Source of the DNA: Gaiellasilicea sp963802765
GTDB taxonomy: Bacteria; Actinomycetota; Thermoleophilia; Gaiellales; Gaiellaceae
Assembly (NCBI GenBank): GCA_963802765.1
Contig: CAWDJZ010000009.1
Coordinates: 1-64,000 of the forward strand
Length of the DNA: 64,000 nucleotides
Direction: 5' to 3'
In this document: in pieces, positions 1 to 9,610 of the stretch
Position numbering within the stretch: position 1 is the stretch's first letter
Layout: the number at the start of each line of letters is the position of its first letter
The notes under the pieces: generated by a model
Seen by the model: only the letters and a program-made list of their open reading frames with translations
What the model was told of the DNA's origin: nothing
Databases searched by the model: none
Program-made: the position numbers and the translations under genes

Positions 1-1
1 C

Positions 2-271
2 AGCGTGGAAGGGCGAAACGGGTACCTCTCGCTTCGCAACTATAGGCTCCGAGAACTCGACAACCCCAGGAAGCGGGCATGCCTCACGGCGGTGCACAAC
101 TTCCTGCGCACGCGTCCTGATGGCACGACTGCGGCAGAGCGATTTTTTGGGCCAAAGCCCCGCGCACTGTTTGCCACGATCCTGGAATCCGTAGAGATAC
201 CGCCTGCGCCCCTCAGTACGCCGCGGCGAGTAGTGGGTAGAGCCCAGGGCATTGGGGGGCCGACGCAGTGA
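2..271 (+). pseudogene. C-terminal fragment of a transposase-like (DUF6399-like) protein, cut by the window edge
   Basis: The frame is open from the first bases of the window and ends in TGA at 269-271. It encodes about 89 residues including VEGRNGYLSLR, TAVHNF and TTAAERFFG. From memory this pattern matches the C-terminal end of large transposase-related proteins of the DUF6399 type. The GTG at 5 is an internal codon rather than a start, because homology seems to run through it. The rest of the gene lies outside the window, so it cannot be told whether the full gene is intact. It opens a 6-kb stretch made almost only of gene debris. Confidence 0.45.
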
Positions 272-696
272 ACGAGGCCAAAATTCGTCCTTGCGCAAGC
301 GAGGCAAAGCGTTGCTGGGCTCGCTCATTGAGTTACTCGTCACGTAAGACCCTGGAATCCAATTCAGAGCGCAGCCCGCTTGTTCGACAGTACCCCTCTC
401 TCGCAACACAGCACGTTCGGGCTTCATTGCGGGGTGTGGGGTGTTGACTGCGCGCCGCGTCAGGCATATAACGTCTCCGTTGTCCTCCGTGCCCTGCGAG
501 CGCTGAGAATGGGCATTGGGCAACACTGCCAGAAAACCTCGCCACTATGGCCTTATCAGGGCACAATGGCAGGTGCATCACTCGTTCGGCTCGCGAATCC
601 AGCTCAGGGGGGGATACCCACTGCGGGCAGCAGGGATACCTGGAGCTAAGAGCAGGTGACAAACCACCACCCGTATTATCTCACGGGAGGCTCGTC
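272..696 (+). other. Intergenic region holding a promoter
   Basis: No coding frame in this stretch has recognisable protein character. It carries a good sigma-70-type promoter (listed separately) and a GGGAGG ribosome-binding site at 685-690 in front of the ATG at 697. Confidence 0.5.
444..472 (+). promoter_or_regulatory. Sigma-70-type promoter for the broken peptide-transporter gene
   Basis: TTGACT at 444-449 and TATAAC at 467-472 are separated by 17 bases, which is close to the -35/-10 consensus. It points toward the substrate-binding protein pseudogene starting at 697. The assignment rests on consensus match only. Confidence 0.5.
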
Positions 697-2358
697 ATGG
701 AGAGCCAACAGGCCAAATCGGGATGAGTGGACACGCCGGATGTTACTGGGGACCGCCGTGGCGCGACGGCCGGGGCGTATGGGCGCTCGTTGGGCTTGGC
801 CGTTGAGGTCCCCAGCACGTTTAATGGGACGGGGTTTCAGCTCCGGGCGCCGGAGCCCAATGCCAGGCGCGGCGGGGTCTTACGCTACGGATTCATCACC
901 GCACCAGCGCATTTCGATGTGCATCAGCAGGGCGCCACTATCGTGCAACTCTGCATGTATGACAATCTCGTCCGGCGTGACCCGCGACAGCGGGCAGACC
1001 ATCATCCCAGACCTCGCCCACAGTTGGGAGATTGCCAAAGATGGCAAAACCTACACGTTTTTCTTGCGTGAAGGGGTGAAGTTTCACGATGGCGGGGCGT
1101 TGATTGCTGAAGACGTCAAGGCGACGTTCCAACGCCTGATCTTCCCCCCCAGGGTTTCACCAGCCCGCGCACACCGTTATTTCGGCCGTGGAAGCGATCA
1201 CCGTACGTGATGCCCATACTGTTGCATTCACACTACGTGAGGCCCGCCCCAAGGAGTTCATCCTGGGGGCGTTTGCCAGCGGCTGGAACGTTATCGTGCG
1301 TAGGAAGACGCTGGAGGACAATAACTACAACCTGCGCCAGGTGCTGTACGCTCCTGGCACTGGCCCATTCCGGCATGTAAGCGCTTCGATAAAGAAGTCT
1401 GGGTGATGGCGCGCAACCCCGACTACTGGAACGCTGGCTTGCCTTATCTGAACGGGATTGAATTCTATCATTTTGACCCCTCTCTCGCCGCCCTTAGGTG
1501 CGGCGCTCTTCTCTGGCCGTATCGATTATGCCCGTCTGCTCGACCAGGTCAGCCGAGAAGCTCCAGGAGACCCCGGGCATGGCCGGGCACTCGTTATACC
1601 AGAGTGCCATCCAGGGGATCTGGGTCAACAACACCAGGAAGCCATTTGATGATCCGCGTGTGCGCCGGGCTATGCACCTGGCCTTGGATCGGCCGGCAAT
1701 GGTGGGCGTGGTCAAAGACATCGCCCCCATGCTGATCGGCGGCTTTCTCTATCCGTTCTCGGAGTGGGCCACACCACCGCCGCAGTTGGCCGAGCGGCTC
1801 GGCTATCAGGCCGATCCCACGGCAGCCCTCAAGGAGGCCAAACAATTGCTCATCGCCGCCGGGCATGCCAAGGGCCTCAAAGGAGTCGACTTTTTAGTCC
1901 GAGACGCGGCGACGTTCAAGACCTGGGCGCCAGCGGTGCAGGCGATGCTCAGGGAGATCGGTATCGAAACCAGCCTACGTACCGTCCAGCCCACGGTGTG
2001 GTTTGGCGAAGCGCAACGGGGCACCTTCGACATCACCATCAACATTCAGGCCTCTGTGCTCATCGATCCGTCCGATTACTTCCATGCCTGGTATGGAAAG
2101 GATGGCCCGCAGAACTACTCCCAATGGCACAATCCGGCGTTCGAGGCCCTGCTGCTTCAGATCGACCGCGAACTGGACAACACCAGACGCAAGGACTTAG
2201 CCTGGCAGGCCGAGGCGATCTGCGAACAGGACCCGCCCTTGCTGCCGGTATCCTGGGAAAAGATCGACGACGGCTGGTTCACCTACGTCAAAGGCCATAA
2301 TCCGTATAACTACTTTGGTATTTACGAGTCGTGCGCTTCGATACTTTCTGGTGGATAA
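697..2358 (+). pseudogene. ABC transporter substrate-binding protein, peptide/solute family 5 (frameshifted)
   Basis: Joined across frames this is one extracellular solute-binding protein of the SBP_bac_5 (DppA/OppA-like) type, which delivers peptides or similar ligands to an ABC importer. The ATG at 697 follows GGGAGG by six bases. An N-terminal export signal is followed by GGVLRYG, the motif PDLAHSWEIAKDGKTYTF near 1,010-1,060, DDPRVRRAMHLALDR near 1,650-1,690, and a long clean C-terminal frame to 2,358. About six one-base shifts (near 765, 980, 1,170, 1,400, 1,470 and 1,550) break it, so no full protein can be made from this sequence. The gene should be near 530-550 codons, matching the total span. 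No permease or ATPase genes are next to it. Confidence 0.8.
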
Positions 2359-2729
2359 ATAGGCATTGTCAAGTTATCGCAAAAAATTGCACGTCCGTGC
2401 AGTAAAGAGAGGACTAGAGAAGATTGGGGGCTTTCATGAGCCCCTGTATTTTCGCTTTTCCCAGACCCGCAGTTTTCCTCAAAAGGAAGGCGTCTGAGAG
2501 GATTTTTGACTAACTTGACATCTGTCCAACCGCCCGCGCTGTCAAGGGCTCTCGAGAGGCAAAACACGTTGCGGAACAGATGCAGTCCTATATCCGACCT
2601 CTGCGTGAAGGTATCATCTCCCCTTCGGGCCCTGATGAAATCTGCGCTTCCCCTCCTCAACAAAACCTCGGCCTTCAGAGCCGTGTCAAGTTTCAGGGTT
2701 TGGGGAAGCTGGTCGGACCGATCGTGTCA
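2359..2729 (+). other. Intergenic region between two pseudogenes
   Basis: The stretch contains a terminator-like hairpin at 2,426-2,454. Beyond that I see no gene; the open frames here lack recognisable protein character. Its right part abuts the end of the IS110-type element, whose exact boundary cannot be fixed because this family has no long terminal inverted repeats. Confidence 0.4.
2426..2454 (+). terminator. Rho-independent-like terminator after the solute-binding protein pseudogene
   Basis: GGGGCT at 2,427-2,432 pairs with AGCCCC at 2,439-2,444 around a six-base loop, and is followed by TGTATTTTCG. It lies 70 bases after the stop of the substrate-binding protein. Confidence 0.5.
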
Positions 2730-3835
2730 TCAACGCGATGACACCTCGCATCGTGCGGGAGGATTCGTCCACCTCTTCGCGTCAACCCTGGCGTCTGCGC
2801 GCGGCTTGGAGCTCGCATCGGCCCCATAGAACCCAGCCCGACGCAGCAGGGCCCACACCATCCGCGCATTTTTCTTCGCTACGGCCACGGCCGGCCGATG
2901 CCATCCCCGCCGTTCGCGTAGCCCTCGGATCCATTGGCTCCGCCGATCAGCTTTCGTCCTCGCCCAGCGCAGCGTCGCCCGTGCCCCGTGGATCAGCAGT
3001 TTGCGGAGGTAGCTCTCGCCCCGCTTGCTGATCCCCAACAGCCGGGTCTGTCCACCCGTCGAGTATTTGTTGGGCACCAACCCGAGCCTGGCGGCGAACT
3101 CCCGGCCGTTTTTGCGCACCCGGGCATCACGTTCGCGGCCGCCATGAGCGCCGTGGCGGTCTAGGGGCCGATCCCGGAAATGGTCTGCACGCGTTGGCAG
3201 ACAAGGTGCGTGTGGGCCAGCGCCTCCAGTTTCTCCTGGTCATACGCGACGTCCTTTTCAGCCTACCGAACTCCTCAAAGAGCTTGTGGAACAGTTCCTG
3301 GCTGAGCGGCGTCAGCTGCGTCTGCTCGGCCTCAAGCGTGCGCACGAGTGCCTGGCGAAACTGCGCCACCCCCTGGGGTCACACCATCCCATACTCCGCT
3401 AAGAGCCCACGCATTGCATTGACGAGGGCCGTGCGGGCAGTCACCAACCGCTCGCGCACCCGATGGAGCGCTTGCATATCTTGGTGCGCGACGTCTTTGA
3501 CGGGCACAAAGCGCATGCTGGGACGCGTCATGGCTGCGGCGATGGCTTCCGCATCACGCCTAGCATTTTTATTTGACTTGACATAGGGCTGCACAAACTG
3601 CGGCGCCATCAGTTTGACCTCATGCCCCTGCTCGCGCAAGCACCGCGCCCAATCATGGGCGCCACCACAGGCTTCCATCCCAATGGTGGTCGGCCCCAGA
3701 TTGGCCATCAGGGGTAGCACCGCGCCACGACTGCAGGCGGTTGCGTAGGACAATCTTTCCTCGCTCATCCAGGCCTACCAGATGAAACACGCGCTTTGCG
3801 ATATCGATACCAACGACGCTCATATCTCGCTTCAT
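2730..3835 (-). pseudogene. IS110-family transposase (frameshifted)
   Basis: Four reverse-strand pieces in different frames add up to one IS110-type transposase of about 365 codons. The N-terminal piece (3,835 downward) starts MKRDMSVVGIDIAKRVFHLV, the first part of the RuvC-like DEDD catalytic domain. The next (3,768-3,379) holds GMEACGGAHDWARCL and the KNARRDAEAIAAAM helix. The C-terminal piece (3,119 downward) holds RLGLVPNKYSTGGQTRLLGI, the Transposase_20 domain used for recombination. At least three one-base shifts separate the pieces. The last 30-40 residues of the C-terminal frame look unrelated to the family, so the true stop may be near 2,790. Confidence 0.8.
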
Positions 3836-4448
3836 GGCACTCGCCTCCTATGATTGCATGGTAGTGACGACCTCTTTTACCATTCTGGCGTATTACAACC
3901 GATCCACATAGGGCGGGTCCATTTCATTAATGCCTCTGCACCCCGCCGCATGCATCAGGTCGACGCGTGGTCCACCGCATCCCGTACGCTGGGAAGCCAT
4001 AAGACGCACGTGGGACACGACAGTGCGTGGCCGCAGGCGCTCTCCGGGACGCATTTTTTTGCAGGCCGCTGATGGGCAAGGGGTCTTGGTGCGCCCCTCA
4101 ACCGGTCGAGCGGCGTTTGTGTCTCGTGGGCATGGACTCTTGTCATTTGACTCATAAAGCCGCCATTTTTGACGCATAAAATCGCCACAACTCAACCCGG
4201 AAAGGGCCATAATTCAATATAGTTTACAGAAGAATATTCAAAATGTTGTGAACCATATCTTTGCCCAAAATCAAATTTGACGCATATCTTCGCCAAATGG
4301 GCTCTTGTGACGCATATCTCTGCCCAGGTGGCGAATTTATATGTCAAATGACAGCTCTTTACGGTAGCGTATACGAACTGGGCGCGCAGGAACAAACGGC
4401 CCAACATGCGCCGAGATTTCCGCACCTACCCCACGAGAGAGAGGGAAC
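3836..4448 (+). other. Intergenic region carrying a small transposon relic
   Basis: No gene is visible. The stretch is AT-richer than its surroundings and contains the 213-bp inverted-repeat element at 4,141-4,353, described separately. Confidence 0.5.
4141..4353. mobile_element. 213-bp MITE-like element, probably the joined ends of an IS21-like insertion sequence
   Basis: TGTCATTTGAC at 4,141-4,151 is repeated in perfect inverse as GTCAAATGACA at 4,343-4,353. Inside, a motif of the form TTTGACxCATAAAxxCGCCA occurs twice in tandem at the left end (from about 4,146 and 4,168). Related copies lie near 4,276 and 4,307, and one inverted copy ends at the right terminus. Such multiple subterminal repeats with TGT...ACA ends are known from IS21-family elements. 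No transposase gene lies between the ends, so this would be an internal-deletion derivative. The flanks ACTCT and GCTCT could be a 5-bp target duplication with one mismatch. The family assignment is inferred. Confidence 0.6.
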
Positions 4449-5354
4449 ATGGCCATGAGAGCGCATCGTCACAGGCTCGAAGGCGCGATTTTTAGCCAGG
4501 GCCGCCAAGTGTGTGGCAACATCGCCAGGGCGACCGCGCTTGTCCGCCGTTTACACCACTATGTCAATCTGGAGAGGATCGAAGTCCAGTATCGCGTGTG
4601 GCTCTTCTGCTGCTGTACGGTCTGCGACGGCGACCAGATGCGCCGGACGGCGCATGGGGACCTGGAAGTCCGGGTGCTCTTCGTGCCGACTCGCAGGTCA
4701 CCATTGTGGACACCTGGGAGGTGAGCGGCTTAGCCGGGACCGGCAGCCATGACGTGGTCATTGAGCAGGTGTTCGTGCCCGAGGCGTACAGTGGGCTCTT
4801 CGGCGCGGGCCCGCTCCCCCACAGCACACACACTTCCAGGGGCTGCTGTACCGCTATCCGTTTATCCTGGCTAGTGCCCTGCCGATTGGGGCCCTCGCCT
4901 TAGGGATCGCCCAAGGAGCGGTGGAGACGGTCCTGGAACTGGCGCAGACGAAACCGCTTGCCGGGGCCACGACGCTGCTGCGGGAGCACGCGCTGTTCCA
5001 CGTCCGGCTGGCGGAAGCCGTGGCCTTGGTGCGCTCAGCGCGGGCGTGGCTCTACGCCACCGGGCAGCAGACCTGGGAGGCGATGCGGACGCGCGCGGGA
5101 AGAAGGTCACGGTGGCTGAGCGTGCGGACGTGCTGCTCGCGGGCGCCCATGCCACGCGGAGTGCCGCGGCGGCGGTGAATATCGTCTACACCGTGGCCGG
5201 GGCGACGGCGAACTATCGGCGCAGTCCACTCCAGCGGGCCCTCCGAGACATCCACGCGGTCACCCAGCACATCGCCACGGCGCCCTCCCAGTATGAGTCC
5301 GCTGGGCGCATGCTGGTGGGACTCCCACCGTTGCAATCCCGGATCCTCTTGTAA
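4449..5354 (+). pseudogene. Acyl-CoA dehydrogenase-like flavoprotein (frameshifted)
   Basis: From about 4,600 the frames join to the middle and C-terminal parts of an acyl-CoA dehydrogenase/HsaA-type flavin monooxygenase. Recognisable parts are VTIVDTWEVSGLAGTGSHDV (beta-domain, near 4,698-4,760), ALPIGALALGIAQGAVETV (near 4,870-4,935), a long helical stretch RLAEAVALVRSARAWLYATG, and a C-terminal part ending near GMRMLVGLPP-like residues at 5,300-5,354. Family members are near 380-400 residues. Here about 270 are recognisable in three frames, and the N-terminal flavin-binding third is missing or unrecognisable. The leading frame from ATG 4,449 looks unrelated. It is certainly non-functional as written. 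Confidence 0.7.
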
Positions 5355-5867
5355 ACGCCGGTGACGCCGAACGCCACGCGGGCAGGTGACGTCTGCCGGC
5401 CTTCCTATCGTTCGCTCAATGTATCAGAGGTTGTCGATGGTTGCAGGAAGTCTATGATGAAAGGTGTTTGCTTCCAGAATACGCTCCTTTTGTGGCACCC
5501 TTCAACTTCCAGTTGACAGTTTGTCGACCCCTACGCAGTGATACACCAGGTTTCGCCAAACAAACTGTTCACTACTTTTGCCGTCTCGTGAAAAGTGCCC
5601 CTTTTTTCACGCGATCGGCTCGAGAACGGTGGAGAGACATACTCCTGCTCAGTCAGTGTTGACGCGCTACAAATTGCTATAAATTGAGCGTACCGACTTT
5701 GCCTCATTGGACGAAGCCGCTGTCGCGGCAGTGGGTCCCTATCGGCTCTCTCCCTCATAGGCCTTTCTTCTTCATTCAACTTTCCGGCATCGTGTGCGTA
5801 CAACGTAGCTGGTCGTTGACCAGACTGCATGGCTAGACGTGTTGATGCCACAGGCAAGGAGCACACC
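5355..5867 (+). other. Intergenic region without recognisable gene
   Basis: Two open frames of 73 and 119 codons overlap here on opposite strands, but neither shows a known motif or a plausible ribosome-binding site. An inverted repeat CGTGAAAA (5,587-5,594) / TTTTCACG (5,604-5,611) could be a transposon end or weak terminator. An AAGGA ribosome-binding site at 5,856-5,860 serves the recombinase fragment that follows. Confidence 0.35.
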
Positions 5868-6078
5868 ATGACGACGCTACAGCGACGCATGATAAGGTTA
5901 TGACGGTGCGAGGGCTGGTCCCCTCCACGCAGCAGGCCTATCTGCGGCGGTCCGGGACCTCGCCGCCTATTTCAACAGGCGTCCCGACACTCTCTCGACG
6001 CGCGACATTCAACGCTATCTCCTCATGCTCCACGAAGAACGAAGTCTCACCTACAGCACCTGCAATACGATCGTACAT
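5868..6078 (+). pseudogene. N-terminal fragment of a tyrosine recombinase/phage-type integrase (frameshifted and truncated)
   Basis: ATG 5,868 follows AAGGA and begins MTTLQRRMI. After one-base shifts near 5,896 and 5,947 it continues as a SAM-like N-terminal core-binding domain: TVRGLVPSTQQAYLR, then RRPDTLSTRDIQRYLLMLHE and CNTIVH. This is the start of transposon-type tyrosine recombinases that normally reach 280-330 residues. The reading breaks off at 6,076-6,080, where 23S rRNA sequence starts, so the entire catalytic domain (R..HxxR..Y) is missing. Confidence 0.7.
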
Positions 6079-6079
6079 A

Positions 6080-6238
<159 letters not shown>

Positions 6239-6301
6239 ATTTTGAACACGTGATGTCACTATGGAGTTTTGAGGGTGCGCCGAACGGCGGACTTTCGACA
6301 A

Positions 6302-6419
<118 letters not shown>

Positions 6420-6430
6420 TAGTTTGCAGA

Positions 6431-6458
6431 GGAGGGCCGGGAAACCGGCCCTCCTTTT
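6431..6458 (+). terminator. Rho-independent terminator of the rRNA operon
   Basis: GGAGGGCCGG at 6,431-6,440 pairs perfectly with CCGGCCCTCC at 6,445-6,454 around GAAA and is followed by TTTTGCGTTT. It lies just after 5S rRNA and before the convergent htpX gene. Confidence 0.85.
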
Positions 6459-6464
6459 GCGTTT

Positions 6465-7244
6465 CTAGGCGGCCGAGAGCCCGCGCAGCGCCGCCAGCCG
6501 GCGCTCGAGCGGCGGGTGCGTGACGAAGAGCGCCGCCAGGCCTTCCTCGGCGAACGGGTTCACGGTGTAGAGCGGCTCCGTCGCCGGGCTCGCCTGAAAG
6601 GAGACGAGATCGCTCGCGGCGTCGAGCCGCAGCAGCGCGTCCGCAAGCTGGTCGCCCGAGCCGACGGCGGCCGCCGCGGCGCGGTCGGCGGCGAGCTCGC
6701 GTCTCGGGGAGAGGAGCAGGTGCACGAACGCGGCTGCGATCGGCCCGAGAACCGCGAGCAGCGCCCGCTCGAACCACCCGCCGACGCGGGAAATCTCGAC
6801 GAGGACGACGGCAAGCATCACGGCCGAGGTCTGGACGAGGACGTCACGGGTCTTCACGTGGGCGAGCTCGTGTGCCAGCACCGCCTCGAGCTCGGCTGGT
6901 CGCAGCGCGCCGAGCAGCCCGGTCGAGACGGCGAGCGCCGATCCGTGCGGCCCTCTGCCGGCCGCGAACGCCCGCGGATAGCCGTCCGGGATCAGGTAGA
7001 GCCGCGGCGGCCGCACGGCGAGCTTGGCCGCGAGCGCATCGACCGTCGAACGGAGGAGGGGATCCTCCGCCAGCGCGTACTCGCGCGCACCCAGCATCCC
7101 GAGCAGCGCCCGGTCGGCGTACGCGTAGACCGCGAGCGCCGCGAGCAGGGCGCAGAAGACGAAGATCGACGCCGTCCGGTAGCCGCCGAGCAGCCAGCCG
7201 GCGGCGCCGAACGCCGTGGCGAGGATGAGCGCGAGGAGCCACAC
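6465..7244 (-). CDS. htpX: HtpX-like M48 membrane metallopeptidase
   Basis: A zinc-dependent membrane protease that degrades misfolded membrane proteins. The zinc site HELAH is at residues 125-129 of the GTG-started 259-residue frame, and the third ligand Glu is in RRELAADR near residue 183. Two N-terminal hydrophobic segments (residues 2-45) and two in the middle (135-180) fit the family. The start is unsure: the reading frame continues upstream with LAAARNLAKVWLLAL, which resembles the usual HtpX beginning, but no ATG, GTG or TTG is found there. Thus the N-terminus may be slightly longer with an unusual start. It converges on the rRNA terminator and lies 37 bases behind the small gene at 7,282-7,542. 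Confidence 0.88.
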   Translation of the reverse strand: MWLLALILATAFGAAGWLLGGYRTASIFVFCALLAALAVYAYADRALLGMLGAREYALAEDPLLRSTVDALAAKLAVRPPRLYLIPDGYPRAFAAGRGPHGSALAVSTGLLGALRPAELEAVLAHELAHVKTRDVLVQTSAVMLAVVLVEISRVGGWFERALLAVLGPIAAAFVHLLLSPRRELAADRAAAAAVGSGDQLADALLRLDAASDLVSFQASPATEPLYTVNPFAEEGLAALFVTHPPLERRLAALRGLSAA

Positions 7245-7281
7245 CTTCGCCAGGTTGCGGGCGGCGGCGAGGCGTATTGCG

Positions 7282-7542
7282 CTAGGTGTCGTCGTCCCCG
7301 AGGCCGTCGCGGTCGTCCTCGCCGAGCCCGCGCGGCGGCCAGTCCGGCTCCGGAGCGTCGCAACGGCTGGAGCAGTGGAGCGAGGCGACGTTCTGGAGCG
7401 GGACGAGGATGTGACCGTTCAGCTCGATGTGGGGGACGTCCTCGATCGAGCAGTAGGCGGTCAACACGCCCTCCTGGTATTCGCCTCCGAAGAGCGCGAC
7501 CTCGATCTGCTCGCCCTTGTACTTGTTGGTGTAGTCCTCCAC
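7282..7542 (-). CDS. Small conserved-looking protein of unknown function (86 aa)
   Basis: The GTG-started frame begins MEDYTNKYKGEQIEVALFGG and ends in a very acidic Asp/Glu/Gly tail. The body contains EGVLTAYCSIEDVP and two further cysteines (HCSSRC) that could bind metal or form a disulphide. No signal peptide or membrane segment is visible. It is probably cotranscribed with htpX. The first 27 bases recur almost exactly at 15,907-15,933, where they are followed by a stop codon (see findings). I recognise no family. Confidence 0.6.
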   Translation of the reverse strand: MEDYTNKYKGEQIEVALFGGEYQEGVLTAYCSIEDVPHIELNGHILVPLQNVASLHCSSRCDAPEPDWPPRGLGEDDRDGLGDDDT

Positions 7543-7937
7543 GCCGCGCAGCCTAGCCGTTCCCCCTATCCAAGCCGTTGTCCTTGTCGTACCTGCCGTC
7601 TAGTGCTGCCCTTATGTGGTCCCGGTGTGGTCCCGTTTCTTCTGCTTAGTGACGAACAGACAGGGGTCGGGGGAGCCGTAAAGGAGGCCGCTCCCGACGT
7701 CTGAGAGTGGCCTCACTGGAAGCAACCTCCCGCCTGACGCCGTCGCCGAGGACTGGATTGATCATTGCCCCGCGCCGAACCAGATGGACGGTTAGCTTGT
7801 TGACGGCGGGATGAAGAGCGCGGCGAGGCCGCCTTACGCGCGCTTTCGGAACTGAGCCGGTAAGAAATCGCTGCTGCTTGCAGCAGCCGTGGTCGGCCTA
7901 CCGAGACCGCCGGTTCGTGTCACTATGGCCGCCCCGA
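7543..7937 (+). other. Intergenic region before an ABC importer operon
   Basis: No gene is visible. A short tandem GTGGTCCCG repeat lies at about 7,616-7,638, and a perfect 18-base palindrome, listed separately, lies 50 bases before the first importer gene. Confidence 0.5.
7870..7887. promoter_or_regulatory. Palindrome upstream of the ABC importer, candidate operator
   Basis: GCTGCTGC (7,870-7,877), TT, GCAGCAGC (7,880-7,887) is a perfect inverted repeat placed 50 bases before the ATG at 7,938. Its position fits a regulator-binding site, but no regulator gene is adjacent, and simple GC-rich repeats of this type can arise by chance. Confidence 0.3.
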
Positions 7938-8747
7938 ATGGCCGCCACCGCAGTGACACCGCAGACGACCGCGCTCCTCCGCGCCAGGAGCGTGCAGCTG
8001 GGCTACTGGACCGCCTCGGGCTTCACGCTCGCCGTCGCCGACGCGACCTTCTCCGTCGCACCGCGCGAGAAGGTGATCGTGATCGGCCCCTCGGGCTGCG
8101 GGAAGTCCACGCTCCTGAAGGCGGTCGCGGGCTTCATCCACCCGGTCGCCGGCGAGATCACCGTCGGCGAACGCACGACGCTCGAGCCCGGGTCCGACCG
8201 GGCCGTCGTCTTCCAGGAGTTCGACCAGCTGTTCCCGTGGCGGTCCGTGCTCGACAACGTCGCGTACCCGCTTCGCGTGAACGGCTGGAAGCGCGCCGAC
8301 GCCCGCGCCCGCGCCCGCGAGTTCGTCGAGCTGACGAGCCTCTCGCACGCGGTCGACCGGTATCCGCACGAGCTCTCCGGCGGCATGAAACAGCGCGTGG
8401 CGATCGCGCGCGCCCTCGCGCTCGATCCAGCCATGTTGTTGATGGACGAGCCGTTCGGGAGCCTCGACATGCTGACGCGGGCGAGGCTCCAGCAGGAGCT
8501 GAACCGCATCATCGAGCAGACGCACACGACGCTGCTGCTCGTCACCCATTCGATGGACGAGGCGCTGACCGTCGGCGACCGCGTCGTCGTTCTCGCCGGC
8601 GCGCCGTCGAAGGTGGTCGAGATCGTCGACGTCCGCGAGGTCGGCGAGCCCGACACGCCGACCTACGCGGACGCGCGACTCCACCTGCGCAGCCTGCTCG
8701 GCGTCCGGCACGAGGAGGCGGAGGAGACGGATGGCATCGGTCACTGA
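7938..8747 (+). CDS. ABC transporter ATP-binding protein, nitrate/sulfonate/taurine type
   Basis: ATPase that powers a small-anion or organic-solute importer of the SsuB/TauB class. All motifs are present: Walker A GPSGCGKST, Q-loop FQEFDQLFPW, signature LSGGMKQRVAIARAL, Walker B MLLMDEPFGSLD and switch His in VTHSMDE. I chose ATG 7,938 (269 aa) because the 20 codons upstream in the same frame (from 7,878) show no family similarity. The end overlaps the permease start by 17 bases, so the two are translationally coupled. The substrate cannot be told from sequence; this class includes sulfonates, nitrate, taurine and thiamine precursors. Confidence 0.9.
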   Translation: MAATAVTPQTTALLRARSVQLGYWTASGFTLAVADATFSVAPREKVIVIGPSGCGKSTLLKAVAGFIHPVAGEITVGERTTLEPGSDRAVVFQEFDQLFPWRSVLDNVAYPLRVNGWKRADARARAREFVELTSLSHAVDRYPHELSGGMKQRVAIARALALDPAMLLMDEPFGSLDMLTRARLQQELNRIIEQTHTTLLLVTHSMDEALTVGDRVVVLAGAPSKVVEIVDVREVGEPDTPTYADARLHLRSLLGVRHEEAEETDGIGH

Positions 8748-9579
8748 AGCGGCAACCGCCGTGCGCCGGATTCCGGCTCGCCCACGCGGCACCGGGTGGT
8801 CTCGCTTGCCGAGCGCCCTCCGGTACCTGATCCTGCTCGGCGTCCTCCTCGCCGCGTGGCAGGCCTACGCCACGTGGAGCGAGTTCGGCAGCAACGACCT
8901 GCTCTTCGCCTCGCCGGTCGAGACGGCGCAGGCGCTCTGGGACGGCTGGCGCGACGGCTCGCTCGCCAGCGCGACGTGGCAGTCGTTGCGCATCCTGCTG
9001 ATCGGCGTCGGCATCGGCGCGGCGATCGCGACGCTCTTCACCGTTCTGGCGACGCTGACGAAGGTGGGCGAGGACGCGCTCACGCTGCTGACCGCGATCA
9101 TGAACCCGCTGCCCGGTGTGGCGATGCTGCCGCTCGCGATGCTGTGGTTCGGGCTCTCGACGAACGCTGTCCTCTTCACCCTCGCGAACGCGACGATCTG
9201 GCCGATCGCGATTAACCTGACGAGCGGCTTCAAGACCGCGAACCCGACTATCCTCGCCGTCGGGAGGAACATCGGCCTCTCGCCAGTGCGCCTCGTCAGC
9301 GACGTGCTGGCGCCTGCCGCGCTGCCGAACGCGATCACCGGCCTGAAGACCGCCTGGGCGTTCGGCTGGCGGACCCTGATCGCGGCCGAGCTCGTGTTCG
9401 GCGTCGTCGGCGGCAAGGGCGGGCTCGGCAACTACATCAACAACGCGAAGCTGTACCTCTTCACCCCGGAGATGTTCGCCGCCCTCGTGACGATCGCCAT
9501 GCTGGGCGTCGTCTTCGAGTTCGCGTTCAAGCTGCTCGAGCGGCGTACGATCGTCAAGTGGGGCATGCAGAGGTCGTGA
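8731..9579 (+). CDS. ABC transporter permease, nitrate/sulfonate/taurine type
   Basis: Inner-membrane permease of 282 residues with about six hydrophobic helices and a BPD_transp_1 domain. The cytoplasmic EAA-like loop, which docks on the ATPase, is seen around AVGRNIGLSPVRLVSDVLAP. The gene overlaps the ATPase gene upstream and is followed after 31 bases by the substrate-binding protein. With these neighbours it forms a complete SsuABC/TauABC-type importer. Confidence 0.9.
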   Translation: MASVTEAATAVRRIPARPRGTGWSRLPSALRYLILLGVLLAAWQAYATWSEFGSNDLLFASPVETAQALWDGWRDGSLASATWQSLRILLIGVGIGAAIATLFTVLATLTKVGEDALTLLTAIMNPLPGVAMLPLAMLWFGLSTNAVLFTLANATIWPIAINLTSGFKTANPTILAVGRNIGLSPVRLVSDVLAPAALPNAITGLKTAWAFGWRTLIAAELVFGVVGGKGGLGNYINNAKLYLFTPEMFAALVTIAMLGVVFEFAFKLLERRTIVKWGMQRS

Positions 9580-9610
9580 CCACGCAGGGCCGACAGAGGA
9601 GGGTCGACAG

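Noticed and set aside
5531..5890. 119-codon reverse frame between the flavoprotein and recombinase pseudogenes
   Set aside because: Composition and lack of motifs suggest a chance frame; no ribosome-binding site is visible.
7878..7937. A longer N-terminus for the SsuB-like ATPase starting at 7,878
   Set aside because: The extra 20 residues have no family similarity and overlap the 18-base palindrome; ATG 7,938 gives the standard length.
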